A stretch of DNA of 64,000 nt from Gongronella butleri (GCA_025201375.1 JAIWZP010000019.1:434001-498000); one strand, 5' to 3'. Counted from the first letter of the stretch, positions 36,034 through 48,959 are shown. Program-made: numbers and translations. The notes: generated by a model from the sequence alone, not told the origin.

Positions 36034-37296
36034 ATGGCTGCGGCGATGACGTTCAAGGACAAGATTCGCCACTTTACGCCGAGTTGGTTCTCGATTTCTC
36101 AGAGCACGGGGATCCTCTCGGTTCTACTTGCCGTGTGTCCATACCAATTTGAGGGCCTGCAGGTGATTGCCACCGTCTTTTTCTTCATCAACGTGCTTCT
36201 TTTTACCTTTTGCATGGTCATGACATTGCTGCGATACACCTTGTTCCCGCACATCCTGTCATTGATGCTGAATCATTCCGCACAAAGCCTGTTTCTCGGC
36301 ACCATCCCAATGGCATTCACAACACTCACCAATTTTGTCATTGTGGTCGTCATACCCTTTTTCGCGCCGCAAGACTGGCCCATCACGCTCGCGTTTGTCA
36401 TGTATTGGATCGAGGTCGTGCTGACTGTATTGAGTGTCGTTGTCGTCCCCTATTACATCATCATCCATCACAATCACCAGCTCGACAAGATGAATGGGAC
36501 GTGGCTGTTGCCCATTGTCCCTGCCGTCGTCACGGCTGCCAGTGGCGGGCTTCTCGCCACGCACTTGACAAACCCTGACCACGCGAAAATTATTATCCTG
36601 CTTTCATTTTTCCTGCTGGGCATTGGCATCCTATTGGCTCTTTCGATCATTGTCATCTACTTTCATCGCCTCGTCGTACACAAGGTAAAATAAGGAAAAA
36701 AAAAAAAAAAAAAAAAGAAAAACCAAGAACAAAAAAAAAAAAAAAATGGCCCCATTTTTGGCTGTGTCTCACATTTGTTTGTGATCCAGCTGCCAAGCAA
36801 CCAGGTCATCATTTCCGCCTTTTTGCCGCTGGGTCCACTTGGCCAGGGAGCTTATGGGTTCTTGATGCTGGGCACAGCATCGCAGCAATGGTTCGATGTT
36901 AAGACGTCGTCGGCGGCTGTGGCGGACAATGTGATTCCGCTCCTCGGATCGATGATCCATGCATGCTGCATTGTGTGGGCCATGCTGCTATGGGGCTATG
37001 GCCTGTGGTTCCTCATTGTCGCCGTGTTCTCGGTGATTGCCACTTATAAACAAGCCAAGGAGATCCCCTTCAACATGGGCTGGTGGGGCCTGATCTTCCC
37101 CTTTGGCGTCTTCACCTCCGCCACCATTGCCCTCGGCACCATCTGGCAATCCATCTTTTTTAATATCCTTGCCACCGTCTTTATTGTCATTCTCGTCATC
37201 TTGTGGTTCATAGTCGCAACTTTTACCGTGCACGGCGCATTCAGCGGCAAAATGTTCTTTGCACCTTGTCTCACCCCTGTCACCAACCCTCCTTGA
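36034..37296 (+). CDS. SSU1-like sulfite efflux / TDT-family transporter
   Basis: Two exons: 36034-36684 and 36790-37296; 385 residues. It has about ten hydrophobic helices, the fold of the TehA/SLAC1/Mae1 (tellurite-resistance/dicarboxylate transporter) family. The N-terminus FTPSWFSISQSTGILSVLL, then CPYQFEGLQVIATVFFFIN and QSLFLGTIPMAFTTLTNF, closely follow the yeast sulfite pump Ssu1 pattern rather than malate permease Mae1. The second exon has AFLPLGPLGQGAYGF and MGWWGLIFPFGVFTSAT, also typical of the family. It should sit in the plasma membrane and export sulfite; malate or another anion remains possible. The frame ends at a TGA after TNPP. The ATG follows a long T-run. Confidence 0.9.
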
Positions 37297-38175
37297 ATCT
37301 TCCAATAGCTCTCATCCGCCCTCAATGGCTCACAAAATTCACTTGTACACTTTTAAATATCATAAAATAGAATTCATATCATCGCAATTGAGCCAAATTT
37401 AGCCGCATTCACCGCGTATACTTGGGGTGCCACGCGACTACGGGGCGGACAATGAAAAAAAAAACATTGACCCTGGTTTTCCCATGCTTAAACGCGACAT
37501 TGTCCATGATTTTCGTGCACAGTTGACTAAAAGAAATTGACAGAAAGAAATTAAAACGCAAAAACAGCAAAACATTATCAAAAAAAAAGCAAAAATGAAG
37601 GTATTACAGCACCAGGTATTCCCGCATGATCTCTCACTGCAGTACTAACCTAGCCGTATTGTGGATCGCTGCAGAGATCGGACGGGATCTGGCGCTTTCA
37701 CAATCGTATGGCCGTAACATGAAAAATTATGAAATCGCATCTTTTTGTACCAATTAGACCATTTTTTAAACGGCCAATTCAGCCTTTAAACACATCGCAA
37801 AGTCTAGGAATGCATTAGAATAAGTTTCAAGGGGTTTAAAGAGGTATTTGGAAAGACAATGGCGCAAAAACGGTGATGTGCAATGGCGGCGCGCTTTTGT
37901 TGAAACCCCGACTCGTGTCTTCATATCTTCCATAAAGTCTCGACAATGCCTTGCTGTCAGCTGGAATTGGCTCTATTAGAAAGGGAGAAGTGGCAGCTTT
38001 TTATTTGATTTTTCAGAAATGAGTCAATACGCGGTACAAATCGAGAATCAGTCTCTTGTTTTCATAGGCTTTTCTGTTGGGTCAGATAATATGGTCTAGC
38101 TACTGTAGCAGCTTGCCACGTTTAATTGAGAGAGAGAGAAAAAGGGTAATAATAATAAAAGGAGAGGAAGGGGGA
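37297..38175. other. Convergent intergenic spacer, nothing recognised
   Basis: AT-rich sequence between the SSU1-like and ceramidase genes. No open frame with family features, no RNA gene and no clear match to repeat families A or B. Confidence 0.55.
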
Positions 38176-41100
38176 TTATTTCACAACAAAAGGATTGGAA
38201 TAGCCTTGATGCGGTGTCTTGTCCTTGTTGGCAATGCGGTGATTATGGCCAAAGTACCCAAGGCGATAAGTGCCAGCTGAAAAGCGCAGAAGTAAAAGGT
38301 GAGAACACGCCATTTTTTTTCGTTTTTTTCGTTTTTTTTTTTTGTCATTGTTTCATACGTTTGACATCCTTGCCAATGATCCACTCGACTGTGACCTTGG
38401 ACATGCCAAGGACGCTGGACGTGGAGATCCAGTGGAAGCGTGTGTCATAGTCGTCGTCCGTGCGGATGACGGTCCACGTTGCATTTTGACCGCCATTTGA
38501 CTTTTCGAGCATTTCGACCGTCAGGTACGTCTTGTCGAGCATCAGCATGACATCATTGCGCGGATTGCCCGCGACAAAGGTGGCAGTCGCCGAATCGCCC
38601 TGCGTGTAGCTGGCTCTGGCATTGGTCAGAACGTCGCCAAACTTGTGGAACAAAATCGGATTGTCTGGCAGGTAGGGGCCTTGCAGATTGAAAGCTTTGC
38701 CAGTGTAATCGGGCAAGGCAACGCTCTCGACATCTTTGCCCGTCGCCATCGCGTCCACAAGCTCCATAAACGTCGCAATGTACGCCTCAAGCGTGTGCGG
38801 GCCATAGGGCGTCTAATAAAAGAATAGACACGTGAGCCAATGCATTCTATCCGACAGGCATGGGCAATGAACTTACACTGGCACCTTCATAGCGCTGCTC
38901 TTGATATTCCTCGTACGTGGCACAGTACGACTAGTTGGCAAAAGCAAAAAAATCAGAAAAAGCCAAAATTGAGAATTTGAACGCGTCAAAACACGAATCA
39001 ATAAAAGATGCGGCTCTTGGGAAATCAACTTTACGGCATAGCCATTGGCAGGGCCAGAGTAGATGATGTCTTGGACATGGACGCCATGCGAGGCCAAGCG
39101 TGCACGGATGGCATTGCGCAAACGTCGACCACTCATGGTCGTCAGTTCTGAAGGCGTCGAAGCAATAAACGTGTTGCCAATGCGCAACAGCTGCACCTCG
39201 AGGACCTCGGGCTGCCAGGGGTATGGGATGCTGATCTCACCGGTATCAAGCAAAATCGGCTTGGGCGCCTGGCATGCCTTTTGTTCTTTACTAGGCGCGC
39301 GCAAAATGCTTGAAATCAAACCCCAAAAAGGCGTGCCCTTGGTCATGTTCCTGTAAAAATAGTGACACAACGGTCAGTGACGTATCAAAAACAGAAAAAA
39401 TGGCCATTGCCGCGAGTTTTTTTCACGCTTACTGATAGAATCCTGGCAGATCCGTCACACCGTCGGTGGTGCCGGCAGCTAGGATGGGCCGACAGTGGGG
39501 TTGCAAAAAATTAGAGTTCAGCGCATTTAATATCTGCGTAACGCGGCCAAAATTCACCATTTTCACTCGTTTTTTCCCCACAACCAACACATGCACGTGT
39601 GATCCGCCATCCGCGTCTTACCAAATGCATAGCCCATGGCGGGTTCACACAATTGCTTTGTGCCATTCAACACCATGTCCGTGATTTTAAAGAATTTGTG
39701 ACGATAGTCAATGGACCCTTGGAGACTCTGGCCACGCGCGTGGTACAATTCCAATGCCTTGTCAGCCTGTTGCTGGCCAATGATGCGGTTGGATTCCAAA
39801 TCGCTAACGAGCCAGCCAGGACCGCTGTGTGCAAAATCACAAAAAGGCATTAAAAACGCTTATTTCGCCAAAAAAGGGCAAAAACGCATCAACGTTGGGG
39901 AGTGTGCGCGCACAAGTAGTGTGTCTTACCGAGCTGTGCATTGCGCGACGGGGCATGCTTCATCTTTTTGACCAGAGCAACGCACATTAGTGTTGCCACA
40001 AAAGGCGCCCAGCGTGTTTGGGCTTGAATCGCCCTCATTGGACTGCGCAAACGCCGCGACAAAGGCACCTTTGCCTGCCAGCTTGTGCGGGTTCATCTTG
40101 CGCTCCGTCGTATACGCCGCATAACCCTTGTTGTCGCCATTGACCAAGCGATTCGTATTGTTCACCGACGTGCCATGCACAGCAAACCTTCAATAAAAAA
40201 AAAGCGCGCCACACGCGCTCTCGTTGGTCAGCGGGGAACACGCTCATTCCCGCTCATCCCCCCTCTTTTTTTCCTTTTCCCCCTTTTTGGGTGTTTTTTT
40301 TTTTGCTCCATACCATGCGACAAGGCCGAGATCATGGCCCTGTTTATCGCGGAAACCAAGAACAGTCATGTTTTTGTCGACATCATACTTGTATTGCGCA
40401 CGTTCCTCGGGAGGATTGAGCAGGTAGCTGCCAGGGGACCGATTGGCATTACTGTTGAGCAGCTCACCCACGTTGATGTGGACGCTCCCCTCTTGCAGAT
40501 TGTCGTGCGCACGCACAATCGCATTGACGATGCCCTGCACCATGGGTTGGACGGTCTCTTCAATCCAACCAAGCACCGACAGCTCATACAGGGCTGCAAA
40601 TACAGGGAAAAAAAAAAAAGAATGAGCGCGTGCCGTCGTGTGTTTCATCAAGGTGACACCGAGCCCATTGTTTGTGATTACGCACTATGTTGCAGGAACC
40701 CGCCCATGCTGGAGTGCGAATGCGTGGAGCTGAGCATGACGTTCCCCTCATTGTACATATCATTGTCGTAAAGCGATTGGAGCTCTTGGATGACACGCTT
40801 CTTGACGATATCGCCCATGGATTGCGAATCCGTGTTGACAAAGACAACGCGTCGATTGTGGTCATCGACAACAACATAGGCGCGCGCATAAATGCGCTGC
40901 AGGATGCCCTGGCCCGTCTGTCCAGTCTTTGCGTAGCTTTTTGTCGGCGAAAAAAAAAGAAAAAAGAACGTCAGCTGGTCCTGTCACTCGAAATCGACGT
41001 GCGAATCATCCACGGCGGGTCCCTCTTGTCAGGCGAGCATGTGCATACCCCATGAACATCACTTGCACGCTGGGACCCGTAATATCACCAATGCTAAGAA

Positions 41101-41246
41101 AAAAACGAAAAAAAAATGCAAAACGTCAGCGCTCCTGATTTCCCAGGCTACAATGGTGTATACCCGACGCCCACTTTGTATGCAGAAACCCATGGCAAGA
41201 CCAGGGCAACCATCCAAATCCAGCGTAGCCAAGAAGTGTGCATCAT
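38176..41246 (-). CDS. Neutral ceramidase
   Basis: Eleven exons: 41246-41164, 41093-41049, 40936-40686, 40593-40314, 40187-39930, 39824-39622, 39478-39433, 39350-39035, 38930-38877, 38812-38359, 38276-38176; 696 residues, normal for the family. A signal peptide (WIWMVALVLPWVSA) starts at the double ATG. Family landmarks in order are GDITGP, GYAKTGQ, IYARAYVV, STHSHSSMGGFLQ, VAWFAVHGTSVNN, and the nucleophile motif NEGDSSPNTLGAFC with Ser275 in the position of GDVSP. The C-terminal Ig-like domain ends in PGTYRLGYFGH. It hydrolyses ceramide to sphingosine and fatty acid with a zinc site, outside the cell or in the secretory pathway. Many short exons make single-frame reading misleading. Confidence 0.95.
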
Positions 41247-41594
41247 CCTGGCAAGTAAGATTCAAAAGATTGGAGGAAAAAAAAAAGGAGGGAGGGAATA
41301 GAAAAGGAGAGGAAGGGAATTGAAACGAAAAAAAAGAGGATGGGCCCAAAAGATGAATGTGCCTTATTTATTTACAAGAAAAAAAAAATTAAAAAAAGGG
41401 GGGGATCAAAGAACAGGAATTGGGGGTGCGGGAGTATATAAACCAGTGTTTGGGAAGGATTTGGATTCTGCGGGGTGTGACAAAGACCTGCAACGACCAG
41501 AAATGAAAAGAGTGGATGGGCCAATTGAGACAAAAAAGTCAAAAAAAGAATGACTTTTCCGAGGTTTGGCCACTTGTGCAAGTGTCCCCCTTTT

Positions 41595-42341
41595 TTAGGC
41601 GCGTGTCGTAGGCGGATGATGACCTGCATGAAGCTTATCCTCGCGATCCAGCATGGCCGTTACATCGTCGTCGGCAAATTCATTGACCAGACGCGCACGA
41701 CGATACTCGTCATGCCTATTTTTACCAGAAAACAAAAAAAAAAAAAACCGCCATTAGCTTGCTTCCCACAGCAAATTTCAAGGTTGAAAAAAAGCTGACC
41801 TCGTCGATCTTGATTTCAAGATTTCCAAAACAAGCTGCCCCGTTGTCAATGCGAGCACCTGGACAATGAAAAAGGTCAAAAAGAGCCGGCGTGAGCACAA
41901 TCATCGTCAATTGCCCACTTTTGTCACGTTTTTGAGGACACGTACCACGGCCGAAAACAGGCCAATGTTGAAATACATGGTGATCAGCATGTACCAGAGC
42001 CGGAGGACGGTCGCCAGGCCATAGACGGCCGTGCGCGCGATGACGAGCGACCATCGGATGCGATAGCGTGACTGATAACCCAATGGCCCGTCCAGGCAGT
42101 ACGTCAGTGCGCGCTCTGCCCAGCAAATAATGCAAATGAACATGTACGCGGCAAAAATATGCTCGCCAGAGTCGAGCACAAACGACGGAAACAGCAAGTG
42201 CACGCCTGAAACCTCTGAAAAAAAGACACGTCAGTAAAAAAAAAAAAAAAAAAAAAAAAACGGTTGCTTTCTCCCGTGTACGCTGCAGTCTCTGTCTGTA
42301 CCATTGTGGAACCACCACTTCATCGGCTCTGCTTGGTCCAT
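41595..42341 (-). CDS. CTR-family copper transporter
   Basis: Four exons: 42341-42302, 42214-41946, 41858-41800, 41715-41595; 162 residues. The N-terminus MKWWFHNEVSGVHLLF matches the start of CTR domains. Three hydrophobic helices follow. The second has the essential copper-conducting motif M89-x3-M93 in WYMLITMYFNIGLF. The cytosolic tail is charged. Only a few N-terminal methionines are present (no long Met-motif ectodomain), and the cytosolic tail lacks a Cys cluster, so regulation by copper binding at the termini may be weak. Trimers of such proteins import Cu(I) across the plasma or vacuolar membrane; the short N-terminus would fit a Ctr2/Ctr6-like vacuolar protein, which is inference. 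Confidence 0.85.
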
Positions 42342-44302
42342 GGTTGCAAGAAGAATAGCAAAAAGAAAGGCAACAAGCAATAAAAAGCGAAGAAGCAAGG
42401 GAAAAACGGCTGGTATGCGCGCGCCTCTCCTTTTTTTTTATTGCGCCCCAATCATGGCAACACACTCAGCCTCGAAATTCCGCCGCTTGGGCAGCCAGAT
42501 GAGATCGTTGCGGCGCCGTAAAAAGGGGGTTACCCCTGATTTTTTTTTTTTTTTTTGCCCATTCCAATACATGGTCTGTTTGCGTGCCGTTGCCATGGTA
42601 CCCTAGACGCAAAACAATGAGGACCAACATTTGTCATTGGACAAGCGCAGACAAGCGCAGTCAAGCGCATGTTCTTCAAAATGCACGGGAAGCCCAAAAA
42701 ATGAGCGACGCACAGGATGAGAGCTTGTTTTGACACGGCCGGAACCTTGGTTTATGATTAATGAACATCGACCAGCGTAGACTGGATGCAATTGAAACAA
42801 AGAGACGCGGTATGTCATGTCTTGTAAGGCTCGCGCACGTCTTTGCGACATTTTGTGGCAAAGACGCGATTGGGTCAGTGATACAAGGGCGCAGTGGTTC
42901 TGTGGCCCGTGCTACATCCCTGAGCCACGAATTTTCGCATATGGCCGCAAGCAACAGAATATGATGCACTCGATTATGCTGTTCTATTTTGTCAAAAAAA
43001 AAAGAGTCATTTCTCACGGGTTGTAGGCTCTAGGCAGCCATCGACCCTTCAAAAGTAGCCATCTTTAGAGGAATTGACCCTCTCTTTCTCAGAAAACAAT
43101 GAAATGCCAGAAGTTGCCTAGCCATTGGTCGAGATATTCGCAATTTTCACAAATATCCACAAGTCCAACGTCAGCATGTCAACTTGTCCCTTGTTTGGCG
43201 TGAGGCTTGCATCTTTAAAAAGAGACGCGTTCAGGCACCATTTCGCCTCCATTTGGCTTTTCCAAAGGACATCATTTACACGCTTGCCAAACCATATTGA
43301 AAAATGAGCCGTGTTGGGCTCCAAAATCAAAATTTAAAGCCTGGGTTACCGGAATTCCCCCAAGCTGGTACAAAAGAAGAATCGCAACGAGAAACGACGA
43401 AAATGACAAAAACGAGCTTGGTCCATCGGTTGGGTCACGAGCAAACATCGATTTTACATTAAATTTTAACGGCAGATTACACGGGAGAAACGCGCCCATA
43501 GAGCCGCGCTAATGCATCCTTTTGAAGTTTTGCTCCAGAGGCTTGGATACGAAAAGGCGCAGCCGCGTGCAAATCGATTTTTAACGCGGTTTTTTGATGC
43601 GTCGAAAAGTTCTATTATTTTTAAACCGTGTCAAAGTCACCAAAAGATTGAAGTTTTTCATTGATCAATAATGTCCACGTACGCTGTAAGCCATGCTCTT
43701 TTTGGTGGTAAAAGTTTCCAGGCGCTGTGGTCATTTATCATCGAGTTCACTAGGAATTGAAAATAGAGGGCAAATGCATTTTTCTCCAAACCTAGTCTTT
43801 GGACACCTAGATTTTAATCGATTTCTGTCCGTGAATGAGGCGTGTCTATCATGGGTGTGAATAGCGTGGCTATCTGAGGATCTAAATTTCACGTTTTGCC
43901 ATGGTTGACTCTACTCCTTGGAAATATCGCGATTTTTAAAAATGGCCATTGCGTGCCTTCCAGTGGCCATAGACCTCGATAAATCTAGCTCCAGGTATTT
44001 TGGGCATCCCTCCTTCCAGGAGCAAGTAAAAACCATAGAGTCGATCGAGTCGTTCGCCTGAAAAACGCTTATTTTCATAAATTAAGCTTTCGCGTCGATT
44101 TCGGCGCGAAAGAAGTAATCGCAAGGTCCATGATACCCTTTGTGCGTGTGCGCGCGTTTTGGCCGCTCTTTTTAGAAAAATTTTAAAACCGGGGATCGAG
44201 AAAATTAGAGTTGAGCTGGTATTTTTCAATGTTTGCATACCGCAGTGTTTATTTATCGATAAAATGTTAAATTTGCCATCATGACAGCTAATTTATCAAT
44301 AG
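42342..44302. other. Intergenic with family B relic
   Basis: 2 kb without a supported gene. It contains a family B arm (about 43440-43960, minus orientation). A short stretch at 42642-42668 repeats GACAAGCGCA/GTCAAGCGCA three times. The frames at 42761-43017 have no family features. Confidence 0.55.
43440..43960 (-). repeat. Family B solo arm, minus orientation
   Basis: Read on the minus strand, it carries the block TTTCCAAGGAGTAGAGTC, then CACGCTATTCACACCCAT and GACACGCCTCATTCACGG, which is near-identical to 50610-50660. It continues to AAACCGCG and ACGCGTC-type motifs and ends at GCCGTTAAAATTTAATG near 43458. Its closest relative in the window is the copy at 50480. Confidence 0.7.
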
Positions 44303-44888
44303 CTATCTATCTGCAATGTTAACGGTGATATTCGTGGACTGAATAGTGGAACTTGGCCCAGCCTGTCAAAAAAATGGCGTTAGCTTCCAAAACAGACGAC
44401 AACAAAAGGCATTTGTGCTTACGCCGATAAGGAAAAAGCGCACCAAGTTGAGGCTCGCGGGGCCCATCTCGCCTTGAGGCACTGTGACCGTGAAGTTTTC
44501 ATAAGGGCTCTGTTCCTCCTCGTGGAACTGGGGCTTGAATGGGCCGACGTACAAAGCTGTACCAAGCTGAGCCTCTGGAGGAGGGCACCGTTGACCTTGA
44601 TCACAAACTTTAATACCAATGGCAATGCCAACTTCGCTGGCAGTCAAGATGTAATTCTGTAGTCAGAAGAAAAAAAAATGATGCGTCAGCCCTTCAATAC
44701 TTTTTTTTATTATTTTTTTATGTTTAGCGTTAGCTTTAGCTTACAGGTCGGACAACTTGCACGGTGACCCTTTGGCCGCCAGTAAGTCTGGAGTTCTCCT
44801 TGGGTGATGCAATGTATATCCCTTGCGCCTGCACAAGCCTCAGAGTGCAGGAGACCAAAAAAACAATATGAAAAAGTAAGAGATTCAT
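44303..44888 (-). CDS. Small secreted Ig-like (KNH/Kre9-type N-domain) protein
   Basis: Three exons: 44888-44745, 44656-44423, 44362-44303; 145 residues. A signal peptide (FHIVFLVSCTLRLVQA) precedes IYIASPKENSRLTGGQRVTV, the pattern of a Kre9/KNH-type extracellular Ig-like domain in which 'ASP..(N/G)S..(A/G)G' is followed by a strand. There is one cysteine pair (C in KVCDQGQRC). Two NxT/S sites suit N-glycosylation. There is no GPI signal. It is probably secreted to the wall or medium; function unknown. It is one of three secreted proteins in this 6-kb stretch. The model rests on clear GTAAGC donors and frame closure. Confidence 0.75.
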
Positions 44889-46174
44889 TTCAGCTAGTCA
44901 AAATCACAAAGAGAAAAAAAAATCAAAGAAAAAAAAAACGTGAAAATCAAATACTTGCCGAGCAAGGATGATGTTTATAATGCAAGCGTTTTCGTGATAA
45001 AAAAAAAGTTACTCCTATTTTTGTCCAAGTTGATCGCCGCAAAGCGATGGCGCTTAGTGCATCTTCCGAGGTGCAGATACCTGTATGCACCAGAAGGAGC
45101 ACTTGCAGGAACTCTGGAATAAAAAAGAAGCGCCGGCCTTGATTATGCAGAAAATGTGCCCTCCCTATAGTTTTGTGCTTGAATTTGTAGTAAGACGTCT
45201 TTTTATTAGTGAACAAAAGATGTGAAAAAAAAAGAAAAGCCGTGTGGCCTTTAATGCTAGTCCTGGACATAAAATGATATTTTTTAGCCAACATCGGTCG
45301 TGTAACATGCGTTGCCTCGGACACAAGGTGTTCAGCCTCGCAGGGAATGACGCACCCCAGCCAATTGATCCTGTCGTGATGACGAAACAGCCTTGCTGGC
45401 GCAACTCCCTTGACAAAATGTCAAAAATACGCGCTCAATTAACATGGCGCCTGAAAGCAAAAGACGTTTCCCTCTTCGAGGCCATTTAACGGCGGCCACA
45501 ACTCCCGCTGTGCACGCACTGCATCACCGGCACCATCGATTAGCAGCCAAAGCATGATTTTTTGGGCTCCTCGGGCCTGTGTATCACACTGGTGCGACCA
45601 AAATATTAAGCAGGCTAGTGTAAAAGGAAAGAGAATCAGAGCGAGTGCAAAATAAAAGCTCAATTGCACGCAAAACACATGCACTCCCTCATTTTGATTT
45701 ATTTACAGCGCATTTAATACACGTCAATGCCACGTTGGCTCGCATGGGTCGCTATTTTTTTTTGGAAGATGATCCGTGTCACTGCCAACGGCACAACACG
45801 GGTTGTTTTGTAGTTCATCCCGTTGCCCTTTTCACTTGTTTTTCAAGCATGTCGCCAAAAGAGCTCTGAACCGCAAAGAAATCTCCCAGTAAAAAAAATA
45901 AACAGAGCTCAAAATCACCCATTGTTGCTTTTCTTGTCCACATCACGTGGGTACACTTACCAAGCTATGCTTGGGCAGGTTTCCGCGGCATGTCATGGAG
46001 CAATGGGTTCTGCATCGTGGAAATCAGGTAAAAGGGGGTAGGTCTAGAGCATTTATTGATGAAAGAGTAAAAAATATGCAAATAGGATGAAAGATGAAGG
46101 TGATAGTACAAATGATCAAATGAAATGGGGATGGGTATGAATAACAAAAAAAAAAGGGGGCAAGAGGCGTCCAT
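44889..46174. other. Intergenic, no gene supported
   Basis: Spacer between two secreted-protein genes on the minus strand. A minus-strand frame at 45684-45439 starts with a hydrophobic stretch but lacks an ATG before it. A TATA-like or repeat signal was not recognised. Confidence 0.5.
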
Positions 46175-46804
46175 TTACAAGACGAGAGCAAGGGCGGCCA
46201 TGATGGCAATTAGGGACGACAAGGCTGGGGCCAAGGCGTTTGCGGCCGAGGTGTTTTGGTTGACGATCTTGGGGTTGCCTTGGCTGTCGCTGAGTGTGAT
46301 GTTGGCGGTGGCGGTCCAATGGTTGAGATCGGCTGCGGTGGTGGGAGGTGGGATCTCATTGGGCGTGGCGGTGGGCGTCAGGGTGAGCGTAAAGGCTGGC
46401 GACGTGCTGAGCGCCTGGCCATTGCTCACAAAGGCAACTTGATACTCGGTGCTGGGCTCGACGTTGCTTGGGATCGCCCATAAATAGCTGCCTTGGATGC
46501 CATTCAGGCCTTGCACAATAGATTGCACCTGCTCCGAACCTTTCATCAGAACAAGGTCGATCGGCGCATTGCTGTCAGTCGTCCAATTGATCACTTGGCT
46601 GGTGAAAAAAAGTGAAAAAAGAAAGTCAGAATCATGGAAGATTGCAATTTGTTCAAATTTCTGCAAAACTTACGTGTTGCCAATGGGCCAGGACTCTCCC
46701 AAAGTAGGATTCACAATGGTCAAGGCGGCATCGCGCTTGGCAATGGGCACACAGAGGACTTGCGCAATGGCAAGGAAGAGGAAAGTGAGGATGGCAGTGT
46801 TCAT
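46175..46804 (-). CDS. GPI-anchored Ser/Thr-rich Kre9/KNH-type wall protein, copy 1
   Basis: Two exons: 46804-46674 and 46598-46175; 184 residues. A signal peptide ends near QVLCVP and is followed by a KR site. The extracellular domain has LTIVNPTLGESWPIGNT and QVINWTTDSNAPIDLVLMKG, the Kre9/KNH-type Ig-like pattern. A short Thr/Pro-rich linker (TPNEIPPPTTAADLNHW) precedes a C-terminal hydrophobic segment after small residues (NTSAANALAP), a GPI-anchor signal. It is paralogous to the gene at 49061, with the same intron position (after the Thr of GNT/GQT) and the shared EIPPP and NHWTATANIT phrases. It is probably bound to membrane or wall glucan; role inferred. Confidence 0.85.
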
Positions 46805-46902
46805 GGTAAAATGCTGTTTCAATGGCAAGATGCAAATGGGAAAGGGATGGCTTTTTTGGAATGAATTAAAAAAAATAGAAAAAGAAGTTCCCATTTGGCC
46901 CT

Positions 46903-46909
46903 TTTTATA
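46903..46909 (-). promoter_or_regulatory. TATA box of GPI-protein gene copy 1
   Basis: On the minus strand ATATAAAAAGGG lies about 100 bp upstream of ATG 46804. The same TATAAAAAGGG arrangement, at the same distance, precedes the paralogue at 49061. Confidence 0.6.
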
Positions 46910-48952
46910 TGCCTGGGCAATGGTTCATCGGAAGCAAAAGCATGTCTGTCAGCACCATTGGCGGATCGGGGTGTTGCCTTTCTTGTCCATTTTTTTCATC
47001 TTCACATGCCAGCCAAATTGTCCATTTTGCTTACAGAAATCCCGTCTTTTGCCCATTGTTATCCGTTGGGTTTGATCGGCGCTCTGGATCAAGGATGACA
47101 TTTTCTTTTTTTCGATTTTCACGTGCCAGTGCCCTGTCACCCTTTTTTACTTTTTATACATTTAGCCTGCAAAGGTCGATCTTTTGCCATGTGGCTATCG
47201 TATCGCGGGTCTAGATAATGGGTGCTTATGGGGGCACGCATTATCTGCGATGACGCCCCTGAAAAAAAAGAACGGGGCGGTCCAATGGTGTCAATTGCGC
47301 TCTTTTCCGTAATTTTTCACGGGTAGCCCAACATGTGTGGCGAGACGAGGCGTATTCGTGCAGCTTCCAGAAAAAAAAATCGGCTGATGAAGGGAGGGGG
47401 AGGCCGGGATCAGTCAAACGGGCAAAAAGGCTAAACAAAAAAAGTCTTCAAGGACCTGGCAAACGTGGACAACCAAAAAAAAAAAAGGTTTTTGATCGCC
47501 GTCCAGAAAAATGTCTCTTACAAGGTCCATTTCACCCAAATCGGGGGTGAAAAGTATCCGTAAAGGTTGACCAGATCGCCAAGTTTGCAAGGTGTCCCAG
47601 CCATTTGGCACGATTTCTCGGCTTCTTCCCATTCCCCCCGTTCCCCTCCCCCAACCCCAGCGCAGACCGCCTTGGCGTCTTGGATGGATGGGGGAGAAGA
47701 AAGATCCCCACGCTGACGCGTTCCTTCCTCCAATGAAAGAAGAAACACGTTTTCTCCCCCAAATGGCTGAGTGGTGCTGCCTTTTTGCGTTGCAATGCTA
47801 AGCAAAATAGCCCCTCCTGACGTCAACACAACTTAAAATACTCACGAAAAAAACAAAAGAAGTGTCATCGGCAAACAATGGACGATGGTCAGCATGAATG
47901 CGGATGGAGCGGGTCGGAAGGTTGAGGGAGGGCGACCAAAGCCCCTGCGGTGACACCAAAATGCGATGAATGCACCTTGAATGACGTTTTTTTTTTATAT
48001 TATCGGTGCAAGGGGCGAAGGGGGAGGCAACAGGTGTGCACCGCAGCGTGGCATCGCCAAATTTGGCATAATGCGTGTTTCAGGGTCGTGGAACAAGATT
48101 AAACATTTGTATGCAGGCAAAAGGCTAATCCAATGGATGCCTGCCCATGGTGATACAAAGGAGTCTGCACAAAAAAGACGTGAACCTCCGATGGCCAAAA
48201 AAAAAAAAGTCAACCTTCAATATGATACAATAAAGATATCTCGCCACGAACTCGTACAATCGCATCGTCGCGCGACCGCGGACAAGGTAGCAGCAACATG
48301 GTATCTAATCCCCCTACAGGTTCCAATGGCACTCAATTGCGTGATTTTTTTTTCAATTTTTATTTTATTTTAAGTGCGCTACGTGCGTTGTTGCCCATGC
48401 TTTTGGCCAAGAGACCCTTGTCCACGCTAAAGCGAGCATTGGCGATGACAGTACATTCTAGTGGTACACTTGGCAATTGACGCATGACGTCTTGGTCGGG
48501 TGCATCTTTGTGTCAACAGACGACCATGGCAAAAACAATCCAAATTCTTCATAATGACACGCCACTAGCGGATGCCTCGGACCCATTGGTAAGCGCTATT
48601 CTATTCCATTTGGCGAAACGCGTTATCTTGAGAGCGAAAAAGGATATGGCATACAGTCCCCCCCCAATCGACCATTATCCCCCCCAAAAAAACAACGCGA
48701 AAATGTCCACGCGACAAGGATCGTGGACCAATGTGAGCTGCCAATGGCGCTGGACGATGTTGCGCTTAGTGCTGATTCCGTGGACAATTGGCTCATTTTA
48801 ATGGTCAACGGGATTTTGGCGAAAGATCGCGGGCCTGACATGTGAAAAATGTCAACGCGGACCTTTTTGGGAAGCGGATCGAAAAGGAGTGGGATTGAGG
48901 ATGGGCGGGATCGAGAGGTGCGTTTGCCGCCGATCCACCCGACCCCAATGGC

Positions 48953-48959
48953 TATAAAA
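48953..48959 (+). promoter_or_regulatory. TATA box of GPI-protein gene copy 2
   Basis: GCTATAAAAAGGGGGG lies about 105 bp upstream of ATG 49061, followed by a T-run and a pyrimidine-rich leader. It is the best TATA match I noticed near any start in the window, suggesting strong regulated expression. Confidence 0.65.

Noticed and set aside
45439..45684. Possible small secreted protein (hydrophobic start)
   Set aside because: No ATG precedes the hydrophobic stretch; the first ATG lies inside and leaves a short featureless peptide.
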